Assembly: GCA_963277665.1 (NCBI GenBank) | Contig: OY728152.1 | Span: 1,187,748,357-1,187,812,356, forward strand | DNA: 64,000 nucleotides | Direction: 5' to 3' | Source of the DNA: Viscum album | Taxonomy: Eukaryota; Streptophyta; Magnoliopsida; Santalales; Viscaceae | In this document: piece by piece, positions 48,899 to 62,048 of the stretch | Numbering within the stretch: the stretch's first letter is position 1 | Layout of the letters: each line of letters begins with the position of its first letter | The notes under the pieces: model-generated | Told to the model about the DNA's origin: nothing | Database searches by the model: none | What the model saw: the letters and a program-made list of their open reading frames with translations, nothing else | Translations under genes and position numbers: made by a program

Positions 48899-49687
48899 CC
48901 TTGTGATTTCTTAATTAATCATCCACTCCTACCAATTAAAATACATATACCACATATATACATTCATATATATATATATATGTGACCATTCATAGCGATA
49001 CCAATGGTCAAAACAAAACACGTCCATTTCCAAAAAAACACCCAACCCAGATTTTAAATTCCCAAACTTTTTTTCAAGATGCCTAATATCATTAATGTAA
49101 CACATTCTTGATGTTTGAATTTTTATAATTTCATCCTTAATAAACCATGAACAATTTTTTCAAACAAAATATAACTTAATAATATAAATAAAAACACCCC
49201 CAAACCATCTAAGGCCAACCTAATGAACAAAAAAAGAAACACATGGCTCAATGTGTCAAAATTCCCAAATATATCAAAAGAACAACTAGTATATATGGCA
49301 TGGACACGCAGTTTGGTAGACCATGTTCTATTCATGTGATCATACTGGAGGTAAACCAATGTAGTTTCATTGTTTGTGCATGGTTTTCGAGAATTTACAC
49401 ACAAACCATGAACCAAGTTGAATCCCACAAAAAATACACTCTATTATTTGGAGTTTATAAAAAACAAAAAATACTAAAAATAAACGCAAAAATTTCAAAA
49501 CTAATTAAGAACCTTAAAACATCAGAGAAACAATCTCAGATTTTGATGAACAATTATCCTAGACCACCATAAAAATTCATGTGCCCTTATAAATTGGTGG
49601 TGATCAAGAACCTACCTATGAATAACCACTTTAATTCCAATAGTCCAAACACTGAACTACCTAAGATCCCCAAATAACAATGGATAA

Positions 49688-49700
49688 ATTAAATGTACCA
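49688..49700 (-). promoter_or_regulatory. Possible primer-binding site of element D
   Basis: The minus strand reads TCA, TGAAAAA, TGGTACATTTAA. The LTR end TCA and the spacer beginning TGAAA are the same as in B2 (TCA, TGAAAGAG, TGGTTTCAGAGG). Only the first five bases of the site match the Met-tRNA sequence. Confidence 0.35.
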
Positions 49701-49707
49701 TTTTTCA

Positions 49708-51919
49708 TGAAAAAACTTGGGTTGACCCAAAACTGGTAAATTGCGCGAGCCTTTAATAAGGCCCAAGAGGCATTCTCAATACTCTTGGGATGGAAACTAG
49801 TGTTGGACATCAATATAAAATAAGTGGGAATTATTTAGGCCATGAAAAATGGATAAATAAACATAAGTGATGGAACAACTAGAATTAGAAAAGAAATTTA
49901 AACAGAACATACCTCTATGTGACATAATGGTTCACCTAAAACTAATGAACTATGCTTTCTCCTTGAGCAGTCTAGAACATGGGTAAAGACCTCAATATGA
50001 AAAGTAATAAATAATTAGATATGAGCATCGGGATTCTCATTATGGACTCCAAGGATAAAAACCTCATTATGACTTACATCTAGGATGAAATCATTTTTTA
50101 TACTTTTTAAATAGGTTATATATATATATAAATGTTTTCGAGTTCTTTTCAAATAAAAGTTACAAGTTACCATTTTGACGAAGAATCATTTATCATTACA
50201 TTTCTGAAATAGGTTTAAAAACATAGAATACATTTTAATAAATCTCCTGAAATTATAATCAGTATTGGAACATAAATTTTAACATGATCTTAAACGAAAG
50301 AGTTCCACTTTATAAAAATTCTAGAAATAGAGGAATGTAGTTTATGTGTAAACTAGTGTCATGGTATCTTAGGTGATGTTTGATATGGTCTAGTAAAATG
50401 CTCTAATATGAATAAAATAATAAATCACTATCATTAAGGGTTATCCACAAATACTTCCAATAATTGTAAGACTCCCTCATTGGCTCGATTAAGGGGTACA
50501 TCTTATGGTAGTCAGGTTATCTGCTTAGGGCCACTATCTAGTTCATAACCTCAACAGGTGTAGCATGTGTATGTAGGTATCAAACCTAACTCATCAGCTC
50601 TTCCCATGAAAATTAAATAGAGGTGATTTTTATCACACTATTGTATACATGTATATATCACCTTGTTTACATAGAGGACATCCCCTTCTAACCTCAAAAT
50701 TCCCACCTTAATCATATCCACTTTTTAATATACAAAACAAAGTCCTTTCACATCACCGATCACACATCTTATAACAAACATCCATTGCACGTACATCATA
50801 TATTAGTATAAAAAGGTTCATTCCTTAATATGGTTTTTCCCTTCTAATTAAAATGAATCAAAGTGATAACCAGGGAAAAAAATCCATGGAGGCAATTTTA
50901 CATTAGAAGACATGTTTTTTCAAAAAAATTCCAATTCAAGCATTAAACCCCATCATTATGAAATCCCATATTCTATGATTAAATCCGCTGAACAACTATT
51001 TGCTCAATTAATGTTTTTTTAACAAAAAATAAACTTCAAAACATGTTTGAAACCAAATGTAATACATGATAAAAACCAAGGGAGACGTTTGGAAAATTAA
51101 TGAAAACCCAATTCCTAGGATCACAATCCTTACGTATCATATGCATTTCAATTAATAATAAGTCACCCATTGAAAAAAATCATTTAAAAAAACTTAATTT
51201 CTTGGAAATAGGGATAATATTCTCATGACAATGGAAACTCAATATCACTATTAAGAAGCATAAGGAATAAAATAAATCCAAAAAAACCTAAATAATCAAA
51301 ATCCATAATTTAAAAACATGGCAACATAAAACCTAGGTCATAAAATCCCTAGGAGTAATAGTAACTAGGGTAAAGTCGAAGAAGAAGGATTAAGGAGGGA
51401 TTTCCAATGAATATCAAACTCAAATCTTGAAGAAACCCCAAAATTTCACCTTGGAGAAGGAGAGGAATACAAGGGAGAAGCTTGATAGGGGCTCTACAAC
51501 TTATGGGGATCAAATGGAGGAGGAATAAGGAGATTAGGGTCAACAATATATAGTGTAAATGAAATAAAATAACAATTTTCTATGACATATAAGACCACAT
51601 AGTTTGGTTACACGGTCTTCCAAACTATGCACCAACCATGGGGTAGCCTCTGTCCAAAAGAGGTAGTAGCCATATAGTTTTCTAGGTGAGGCCACATGGT
51701 CGTATTCCAATCATTAATTCTGGATAGTCCACTTATCTGGGATTCCCAGTTTGAAAAGTGATGGTGTATAGTTTCCAATGAACGTGTTCCAACCTTGTGC
51801 CATTCTAAAACTAGCCCAATAACCACCATTTCTCCGAAAATGGTCAGGAAAGCTTAGGGAAACCAAAATAGATAAAAAATAAACAATAGAAAATGTTCAA
51901 TTTAGTTTGGGTTATTATA
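49708..51919 (-). repeat. 5' LTR of element D
   Basis: Partner of 44632-46885. On the minus strand it starts TATAATAACCCAAAC at 51919, consistent with an original TGTAATAACCC. Open frames at 51349-51546 and 51608-51829 minus are inside the LTR. Confidence 0.7.
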
Positions 51920-54780
51920 GTGCTAATTATTATAATATGGTGATGAAGTGAGTCATCTTTAAAATATGATCGACCACAACCCATGTGAATTTTTTCTATA
52001 GAATAATATTAGACATTACTAAAAATGATCATGGTGATAACATCCTATAACCATGTTTTCATGGATAATGATTTAATCAACACCATATAGTCTTTCTTTT
52101 CAATAATATGTTTTATATTACTAAATATATTCTTGTATATTATATAATTTCATTCATTATAATATCCCACAAAAATTTCTCATGGATATCTCATTAAATC
52201 ATTGTTCTCCAAGGGTTGATAAAAAAATATTGAGATATGAAGAACTTCTAAAAAATTCTTAATGTATATAAGGATATAGAAGTCATATATAATCGTAATA
52301 AAAATCCTATAAAAACATTTTTCCATGTGATATGTTATTATTTCTTAATTAAATATTTCTCCAACTTTCTTTTAATTCTAATCATAATCCCATTTGTCGT
52401 CATTTTTCTTCTCTGAAATAGATGAGGGAGCTACCATTTTAGAATCATAAGATTTCAATCCATTTTTTAATGATTAATATTTCCATAATGTAATTTTTTT
52501 TAATATTGTATCCCTTTAAATTCACATCATGGGTATGGTTATATTATCATTTCTATTTAGTATATATGCTACTTTTTCATTTCAAGTGTAGTGTTGGAAT
52601 GACTAGTTGTCGCCCTTGATCAGTCTTAACCATCTCATTTAATACATGATGAGCACTTTATATGTGAATAAATGCATTCATATTTTATGATTTTTTTTAA
52701 ATGACATACTTTTAGCCATATATATTATTCTCCAAATATTAAATTGGAATATTTTTGTAACTAATTGCACATAATTCATTGAGTACTTTTACTTATGATC
52801 CTTTAGCTCTCTTGGGGAATTGGTTATCACATTATCAATTTCCATGAGTATATAATACAAAACATTCCAAACTAAGTCACGTTATACTAAAGTTTCATCC
52901 CCACATGGGTGATTTTTTTTAAAGTTGTAATTATTTGCCTCTTCATCCACTATTTGATGTTATCCACACAATTATCTTTCTATAAAAACCCCTATATTTT
53001 ATGTTCTCTAGGTAAGTGGTTTTTTAAAATTCAAAAAATATTAAGAAAAACTATTGATAGTACCCATATAATATATTCATTATAAACAACTCTATAATAT
53101 ATAATTTTTTAGGACAAAATTTTATCACCTTTTATTTTTATTGATCCATGTGTATCACTTTTATACTAATTTCATGCCTCAAGAATGTTAAATTATCCAC
53201 TCTGAGGTCTCATTTTCTTTAAATTTATTAAAATATATTCTTTTAAAAATTTATTAACAAGGAAATAAAATTTTCAATATATTGTTCCTTTATTTTTAAT
53301 TAATTTTAGAATAACACCTATTAAACCCACAAAAAAATTTATGCCATTTCTGAAGACATTTTTCTTCATGTTTATTAAGATATATTGGGAATTTGTAAGT
53401 CAATATGGAATTCCCGTAAATTAAAATTTTATATAGCTTATATGAAGGAAAATATTTAAAATATATTCTATATTAACCATCAATTTATGATATCATATTT
53501 AATGATTCCACTTTGAGATGTTCCAAGCTTTACATAATAGATCAAACAAGTCATTCATCCACACAAATGGAAAATTTTTCTTTATTATGACCTTTTTATC
53601 TTAATATAATCATTTTATAATTTTATTAACCAATATATATTATTGATAAAGTGAAACAAATAGCTTTATTATGAATTATTTTTTAATATAAAAACTTTAT
53701 CCTCATTCTCAAGTAGTTACTCTTTAAACTCATCCAATTCATTGGGGCGCATTATATAGAAACACTTGAATATAGATAGAGGTCTTGGAATAAATTATAT
53801 ATAGAACAAAAAGTATAAATACAACGGAATAAAACATAACTCTCTGGTGAATGAATCAAATATTCCATCACATTGTTCATATCCTCTAGTATAATACATT
53901 ATTTTGTATAAATCAATTTATCTACACATTATATCTTTTAACAAAGTAATATCTATACATGACATGGGGTTTACATAGAATATTAATAATTCTCCTTACT
54001 CTTTTATATAATTATTGAATGGTTTAGCATATTTAAATTGAATACCCTCAATATGAATATGATATTGTCTTTGTAAAATGATTTCCAATACACAACCAAT
54101 ATAATCTAAAAATAATTTAAACAAAGTATAAAAAGATTTATTATATTATTCATTTTATAAATTTTAATTAGGGAAGATTTATATACTTGATATATATATT
54201 TATAGGATATAATTTTATATTCATATCTTTAAAAAACCTTGAAGGCCTTGGATTAAGTCTAAATATTTCAAATGAACTTTCATAATAGGAATGAATTCAT
54301 AGAGGAAAAATCAAATATGTAATTCTTTATTGGTGAATGAATAATATTTGTAAATATCATAACATTACTTTTAGAGTCACACACAAAATATTTGATAACA
54401 TAATATAATCCTTATTAAATGTTATTTATATATTTTTTATAAAATTTATGCATTCTTATTGAATTGACATGTATATTTTTCGGCTTCCTAATAGTTTAAT
54501 TATTATACCATGGGTGGGGGAAAGAGAAACATCATTACATTCTTCCATCATATTAACCATATTTTTATTAAATATTATAAATTCTTTTTAATGATTCTCT
54601 TATTTTAGACATGTAAAGCATTAATTCCATTAATATAATTTCTAGAGTTATTATCCCCAAACATTTTACATGTGTATAATTGGATATTAATTCCTCCATG
54701 TGAAGAATTTTTTAAAACAATTTAGTCAATAACTATTATTATTTTCTTTTCCTTATAACCAATAGAACACTTAGAATCTC
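51920..54780. other. AT-rich region, possibly LTR of the copia remnant
   Basis: If the polypurine/LTR junction at 54789 is right, sequence just below it on the minus strand is the LTR of that element, but I cannot find its other end or its partner. Nothing else is recognisable over this stretch. Confidence 0.35.
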
Positions 54781-54800
54781 TAATCAACATCTCCACCTTA
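54781..54800 (-). promoter_or_regulatory. Copia-type polypurine tract and LTR start
   Basis: The minus strand reads TAAGGTGGAGA then TGTTGATTAGAG. The order 'GTGGAGA-TGTTG' is the common 3' border of plant Ty1/copia elements. It agrees with an RNase H remnant 170-250 bases upstream on the same strand. Confidence 0.5.
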
Positions 54801-55900
54801 AGGAGGAGTGTAAATTTTTATTTACAACCATAAATGACCAAAATTGTTAATTCCTTTTTATTTCATGGAATTGTTCCACTAAATAAGTTAAAATAATTAC
54901 ATTTATAGTAATTGAAAATTATAGAGGAAAACCTATAAAATAATTTAATGTTTTATCATGAGAGACAATATATTTGACATCTTGTTCCTTTAGACTATGA
55001 AATTATGTCACAATTTTATTATGATGAGTTAAATACAAATATTTCATAAAATTTATTTTATTAAAATCATCCCATTCCATTGAGTTATATTAATTCTTTA
55101 GTTCATATTGTTAATCAATTCCATTGATTATTATTTTTTCATTATAGGTGATATTTAACCAATATATCATTTACTAAATAAATATATTAGAGGGTATAAA
55201 ATATACTCTCAATGGAATAAGTCCATTTCATCAAAATTAAGGATAAAAAATCCACCGAAAGTGGGATTTTTTTGTCATATAAATGACCCCACATTAATTT
55301 GATATCTTTTTTAAAATTAGGTGTTCTAAAAGTTTTAATTTATTTTTCATAATTTTTGTATATTATTTGTGTTAAACTCTAATGTTATCACCTATTTATC
55401 CAATCATATTTTCTATCTAGATTGGGAAGTCATTATATTTTCCATTGCATTGGTTATTGACCTAAATCATATTATTTCCAATAATTTTTTAAAATATTAG
55501 AATGATACGGTTGACAATAGTCAAACTAATATGAATATAAAACAATTATTAACATAAAATTAATAACTAGTCAATTACTTATATATCAGATCTTATGATA
55601 TTATATTTTATACTCTTATTTATTTATGGTATATTTCATATTATTCACTCTAGCATAATCCAAAAAAATAGGTATTTATGCCACACAAACAATAATGACT
55701 AGAATTTTAAACAAATAATATTAAATCATCTTAAAAATTCATATCCCAATAATCACCTAAGAATCTTCTGGTAATTTTTATTTATAATATTTGATTCATA
55801 ATGAATCATCATGAAAATAAACTACATAATTATTTTATTCATTTTAATTTTACTCTCTTAGTTCTCATTATACTCAAAATGATACATAGCATATTCTGGG
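54801..55900 (-). pseudogene. pol: Ty1/copia RNase H remnant
   Basis: Minus-strand translation at 54961-55003 gives FHSLKEQDVKYIVS, preceded by HHNKIV. It aligns with the end of copia RNase H, [KH]HI.IR.HF[IL]RE.V..G.[VI]. Upstream (higher coordinates), GDYWDMN near 55765 is a weak echo of the G[YF]SD[AS]D[WY]AG block. No reverse transcriptase YVDD motif was found above it, and frames are broken throughout. The family enzyme removes RNA during reverse transcription. The identification rests on one short block plus the adjacent polypurine tract. Confidence 0.4.
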
Positions 55901-58900
55901 GATAAAAAACATATAGTGAGCTTAAATTCCAAATTAGGGAATAATCAATATAGTCATAAATTTGGTATAAGAAAAAATTATATAATCATACTATAAAATC
56001 ATAAAAGATTAATATTTTTATTCATAACATAGAAACAAAGAATAAGAGATATGATAAAATAAGAGCCATGTAACCATTAGAATTATCATAATATGGAACA
56101 AACAAAAAACATGACATAAAAAATGTGTATTGATGTTTATACTAAGATGTCATTACATAATATACTAATACAAATGAATGTGAAAAACATATAGAAAAAT
56201 GTATATGTAAACATTATCCAGTTAGTTCAGTGGATTGAAAATTCAATTTTCATCCATCACAAAATAATATTAAATGAAAATGTGTTTTTCATATATGAAA
56301 AAAATACACATAATGAATAACCATGAGGAACCCCCTTGAAAATAAAATATGTTCCGTAATCATATAAAAAATGACAATAAATTTAATTACATTAAATTTT
56401 AAAAAATAAAATGGAATAAGGAATTTTTTATATTCATAGTTGATTATATCATAATATTTTTTGAGGACAGATGTCAATGTGAATGAAACATTTACAAAAA
56501 GGATTTTGAAAATGTTATGGAAACAAAACCCTTAAATTATTATAAATAAATTTCTAAAATAAATTTTGAAGGAGATAAGACCATATGGTTTTGTAAAGGT
56601 AATAAATTAACAATACAAATTTTTTTTTAAATTATTACATTTTTAAAAATTACAATGTAAAAATAATGATATATGAAAAATAAGATAAAAATTAAGGATT
56701 CATTTTTCAAATTTTTATTATATAAAGTGATTGGAAATAGAAATTGAAAAAAAAATTACCCTAAGAAAATTAAAATTAAATAAATGGTATATATCCATGA
56801 TGTTTGAATGTTGCAAATATGAACAACATAAGTGTATAGAAGAAAGTTAAAAATAGAATGATAGAGAGGTTGTGAGAGAGAATTCATTTAGGAAAAATAA
56901 TCTGTGGTACTTCTGATTCCATGAGTCCTTCCATGTTTGGACACTCCACTAGATCCAAAAATATATGACATAAATTGGTTAATTTTATTATCAAAAACAT
57001 TTTAAGTATTTTTTAATATAAAAAATTCCTTATTTTATCAAATGATAATAATTTATTATATTAATATATTTATGTACATTATATAGTGTTTTCTTGTTTC
57101 CTTTAGTCATATAGAAACCATAAATGGTTTTTAAAATAGTTCCATAATATAAAAACATTTGAATATAAAATATATTTTTTATTCCATGATCATAGTTGTA
57201 ATAAATACATTATATTGTCAAAAATAGTTTTCAGTTATGAATAGAGTCTCAATTTCTCATTTTAACCAGTAAAAGTTACCATGATTACGTGTGGTCTATA
57301 TCATTATAATAATGCCTATAATGGCTTGATAGAATCATAATCAAGTATTAAATATTATATTCATTCCTGAAATTATTTTTTATTTCATTTCATAATTTAT
57401 TGATAAAATCATACATATAGACGATTTAAATAGACCATGAATAGAAAATTGAAATAAAGAACTTATGAAATTAAAATAATTATTTATAAAATGTTAATAA
57501 AAATTTGAAATTTTAATTTTATACTTAATTTCGTGATTGAGTAATAGATTATGAAATTTTTAAATTATAGAAAAAGAAGAAATAAAAAATTGAAATTGAA
57601 ATAACTCTAAATAGAAAACAAATGTCCCTCCATGAGACAACATCTTTGGGATATAGAATATTTATTCTAATAATGGTCTTCATCAACGATCAGGGCAACA
57701 AAATCATGAAGAGTAGGCTTTTGGGAGTCATTTAGGATGTTATGTTTAAAAATATGATCTATTAAAATAGATGATAAATGTTTATATTGATGCTATATTA
57801 ATAGATGAAGTCATATTTTTTTTGGAATAAATTATATATTATATTACAAAAATATCCAAACAATTAGCATCTTGATTATTATAACAGACCATCTAAACCA
57901 TTATATTATCTATAATGGGCCTCTCCCTCGTTGTTCTATTTTTCATAGACTACGGTCCAAGCCTCGCATGGAAAATATTTCATAAATCTAGAGTAATCTT
58001 CACCACAATAAAAATGGGTTATTTTTTCATCAACAATCACTAATGTGAGATCTCCCTATTAAATTTTCCAAGACTCCAAGGTTTTCTAAGAACATTATTA
58101 AGTTACTACAGATTTTTGGTATGTGTGTATCTCAAATTCTAGCTCGGTTCATTATTTTTTAGGCTATTAGATTATTTTTTTATCTCCTTATGAAGGATAA
58201 TTCTTGTATTGTTTGTGAATGATTTTTTAATATAGAATTGGAGATGAAGTCCATGATTATATGATTACTATTATTGATTTAGAATATTGTTCATAGAATT
58301 TATAGACCAATCTAAAACCCCTCAAGTGAGATGTTCACATTTAGTGAATTGTTCACCAGATCATGTCACCAAAAAAATTGTGGGGTTTTCATTTCTAACG
58401 AAACATAGAAATTCTAATGCATTAAGGTTTAATTTTTTTATTTTTTTATTTATTTAAGATTAATTGATGTTTGATTATGTATTTTCAGTGATATTTTGGT
58501 TCATTTTTATTTTCATGTCCATAATAAAAAATTCATAAGGAGTTTAAATTTATACAAATAGTTGATTTTAATAAATGATTTTCATAATAAATAGAGTATG
58601 TGTTTTTTAATTTTGTTTATTTGGTAAAAAGGTAGGGTTGTTTCAAATGATTTAATAGTGTTCAGTTAAATATTATTGGTAAATTATTTTTGGTGTTTCC
58701 ATGGTTTTTGAATAAAAAATATTTATAAAGGATAGTAGTGTATTGAATAATGAAATTATCTTGAATGATATATAATATTTTTATTTGAAATGATTATGAA
58801 AAAAAATTAATTAATGTTATTATTAAGGTTTGAAATCATTAATTTTATTTAGTGTTTTGATCAGTTAATGTTAGTGCTTTAAAAGGTTAAAAATTTCAGG
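55901..58900. other. AT-rich sequence, unclassified
   Basis: Possibly the decayed 5' part of the copia element on the minus strand, but I see no gag, integrase or reverse transcriptase motif. The open frame 56289-56477 minus is isolated. Nothing else supported. Confidence 0.4.
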
Positions 58901-59299
58901 ATAATTTCATGATGACATTTTGAAGATATTTTCTTTTTAGAAGTTTTAAATTTTCATCTTTGATATGATTTTGTTTCATGATCCTTAATATATTAGATTT
59001 CTCCCTTTATGATTGTTGATGTATTTTAAAGAGTATGGTGAAGATGTTTTACTATAGGTTGGACCTCTGGTTTGATCATGTCTTATCCAAGTTGATCCCC
59101 TGATAAGATATATAAACAATGAATAATGTCATACCTCTTCATCCTTAAAATCTTGATATTGTTTGGGAATTAAATAATTCAAATCCACAACTACTCCTTG
59201 GGAAGACACACACCCAAGTATCAAAAAATATTATTCTAGAGAGACATTATAATTTTTTACTATATTGAGCTTCTTGACTCCCATAAACTTATTTTTGCA

Positions 59300-59930
59300 A
59301 CTACTATGAATGAAAGTTTGAGGTGGATGTGGTGTAAGTGCATTATCCTGGTGAGGCAGCCAAAAGAAATCTCTTATGATGGTTTTAAAGAATTCTTTAT
59401 TCAATATTGTTTCCAAAATTATCAAGAGGTATTCTACGACCATTGAAGTATATTGTATTTAAGAGGGTAGTATATCGGAGTTGGAGTATGCTCGACATTT
59501 TTTGGGGATCATGCTATAAATTTTGAATATTTCCACAGATTACTCAGTGATAGATCAATATTTCGTGAAAGGTCTACTATAAAATTTATTTTTGATAGTG
59601 TCTTTTCTCAGACATGAACCCTATTAATTGGAGGTAGGTAATGATATTAGAATAAAATCATTTTTCTATTTTTCCTAATGTAATTAATTTGTCCTTATTT
59701 GTCCTTGGTAGTTGACGTTATAGTATTGGAAAAGAGAAGTCATCCAGCTCTGATATTATGTGTGGAAATATTAAAAGTAATTATTTATATTACTTTTCAT
59801 ATTCATTTGGGATTAATCCATTGGTATTTTATCTATGTGGGATTTTATTTCATAAGAAAGGATCGTATCTAGAAACACCAATGTCCAATCATTATTGTGT
59901 AAATTTGGGCCATTTGCAAGGATTTACATG
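59300..59930 (+). pseudogene. gag: Ty3/gypsy-like gag remnant with zinc-knuckle trace
   Basis: Frames around 59355-59430 read KEISYDGFKEFFIQYCFQNYQ, shortened here to its recognisable core FKEFFIQYCF, and at 59463-59516 EGSISELEYARHFLGIML. They align with the retrotransposon Gag pattern W..F...F...Y....., QGSMSV.EYA.RF..L. Then DQYFVKGL near 59555 matches the RF..GL block. About 300 bases on, CVNLGHLQGF (near 59897) resembles a CX2CX4H knuckle missing ligands. Several frame changes and stops separate the blocks. Its LTRs and pol are not recognisable nearby. Confidence 0.55.
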
Positions 59931-62020
59931 AACGTTACACAAAGGATATGTGGATCCAGATATTTCCCTCTAGAATATCCTCATGCTCAACCAATTGAAT
60001 CTAATGTTTATGTGGATACTATTTATGGGGTTTATTTTTTTTACTTATTTGTTTGATCTTCCTTGTTGTTTGTTTTATTTTTATGCTCACAACTTGATGA
60101 TTTATAAAAATCTATTATTATAGATTTGTGTTGTAATTGATTTTGAATTATAATTATAGTTTTTAGTGATTTAATTTTTATGAAACTTACCATTGAATCC
60201 TTTAATTACATTGTGAATTTGAGCGATGTTGTAAACATTGACACTAGGGGAAGAATTGGATTCTTAATATTGGGGAAAGGCAACCAAAGGGAAATATCTC
60301 GGTGGGCCCAGTATGCTTGCTTCCTTATCCTTCCACTTGGTTTTTTTTATCTAGATATAGGTTATACCCTTAACACACATAAAATGGTAATTATTTTTTA
60401 TTTTTGGAAAGAATTGAATTATACATTATTCATTAAATTGTACTGGAGATTTTGAGTGTATCAGAATAGGTTCCTATCAATTTACCTTTGTTTGGGGTTA
60501 GGATGTGCCTTGTTTTTGAGATCCTGTGTAGTGAATATTACCATTATTTTTGAGTTAATATATATATGATCTATAAAAAATTAAATGGTTTATTATTTTA
60601 TACATGAATATTTCCTTTATATAAGAAATATGATATGTGTAATATAGTGATTTTTCTCTTGAAAATGATTTATCTAGACCAGTCATGAGCCTACTAATGG
60701 CAAGAACATGGTTCTTGTGTTTGCATAAATTTTATCGTTCATTATTTAATATTAATATAGGGGAGATGACAAACTCCCAATGATTATTCATCCTAATATC
60801 AGTATGTTTTCGGGTTATATGTGAGCCACATAATGCATTCCACCACCAATACATTACAAAAAATGATGCCTACCTGAAAATTAAATTCATTTATTTGGTT
60901 ATTATCTTATATTATCAGTGTAAAGATGTGGGGATCTTCAAATTTATCAACGATAATATTATATAGGCACAAAATAGGTATTTTATCAATAATACTACAC
61001 ATGGTGATTACATGATTGGAAAACCACCATTGTAGGGGCCTAATATTAATATGGATGGTTCCTTCATACATGGTATCATGAAAAAAAGTGGAATAATCCT
61101 ATAAAATTGGGGATATACAATCCTAGATTTTTTTCCTTATATGGGGTGGGCAGGTCAATTCAAGAATAGGATCATAAAATGGTAACTAGAATCTATATTT
61201 TCTCTTCAAAAACAATTAATATGTTTAGATTTTAATTAGACTCATCTATGGTGGTAAAATAATTCATGTGTTCCTCAATAAACCACTATGTTATTGTTTA
61301 CATCAGCAAAAAATAAATAATTAGGAAGGTGGCTAATTTTATTGCATTCAAATCTAATCTGTAGAACAAAGTTATTATTTATTTTGGAATTATTAATTTA
61401 TCAAAGTAATATATTAACATTGTTTGAGGTGATTCCCTTAGACTCTACCACTTCTGTTCTCCATAGTTATTTTATCCCATTTTATTTTGCCTTTATTTGT
61501 TTTCATTTCAAAAAAAATATGTACATTTCCATTAACAATATTTTGGTTCCAAACATTTTTCTATAGAGTCTTATTATTGAGTGTATTTTAGACCTCTAGT
61601 CCTCATCATGATCAAACAATCCCATTGGAGATTTCCAAGGGTGGAAAGCATTATGGTGGGAAGAATATGCATAGCCCGGACATGATTTTCCTCACTATTT
61701 TACCTATTTATTGGAATTTTGTATAATAAATTACTTTTAAGAGTATAATATGTAATTTTTTTGTATTATTTCATCATGTCACAATGTTTTTTTCCACGAT
61801 TTAGGGGAAGGCAGGTCATTACCGGTATATTGGTTCCTTACTTGTAAAATTTATTTTCATGGTTTGTTTTCACATGTAGTGCACATTTGGGTATTAACCA
61901 TGTGAAACCAATTATAAAATGTGAGATCTATTTTTTTAATTAGGGTTTTATAATAGGGATTGGGAATCGTTATTATAAATAATATACAAAATAAGTGATT
62001 TTGAAATAGCATTTTCACAC
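59931..62020. other. AT-rich sequence downstream of gag remnant, unclassified
   Basis: Protease and reverse transcriptase would be expected here, but no motif is visible. The 91-codon open frame at 60180-60455 plus and the 74-codon one at 61342-61566 plus match no family I know and have no flanking gene structure. Confidence 0.4.
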
Positions 62021-62027
62021 AGTTGGT

Positions 62028-62048
62028 GCATAGTTGAGCCAACTATGC
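62028..62048. other. Perfect 9-bp inverted repeat with 3-base loop
   Basis: GCATAGTTG-AGC-CAACTATGC. It can form a hairpin on either strand. It stands out by its GC and perfection, but has no associated gene. Confidence 0.85.

Larger units (their letters stand above)
46886..49707 (-). mobile_element. Element D interior, no recognisable gag or pol
   Basis: A 2.8-kb interior with stops throughout. The minus strand near 47840-47910 gives a Gly/Lys-rich piece, VYGGSGGGTSKGKGK, which could be the start of a nucleocapsid-like basic region but is too short to name. Overlapping open frames at 49123-49428 minus and 49243-49572 plus match nothing I recognise. A polypurine-like run (GGGGGAAGAAAG on the minus strand near 46905) lies about 15 bases from the 3' LTR. 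Confidence 0.5.
44632..51919 (-). mobile_element. Element D: LTR retrotransposon without recognisable pol
   Basis: A minus-strand element with LTRs at 44632-46885 and 49708-51919 (about 2.25 and 2.21 kb) and a 2.8-kb interior. The LTRs are collinear: 'gatggaaactag' at 44692 and 49790, 'cctcaac-agtg' near 45487 and 50544, 'gtagcctctgt' at 46606 and 51642. Orientation comes from the LTR start (TRTAATAACCC-like at 51919) and a weak primer-binding site. I could not find matching target duplications. Confidence 0.7.

Noticed and set aside
49123..49572. Antiparallel overlapping open frames of 101 and 109 codons
   Set aside because: No recognisable motif; interior of element D. Overlap on opposite strands in low-GC sequence is expected by chance.
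52590..52660. Minus-strand WLRLIKGDN resembling the copia integrase block with SDNGGEF
   Set aside because: It lies on the wrong side of the copia polypurine tract at 54789 for the same element and has no second supporting block.
60180..60455. 91-codon open frame downstream of the gag remnant
   Set aside because: No protease or reverse transcriptase motif; no homologous copy in the window to test conservation.
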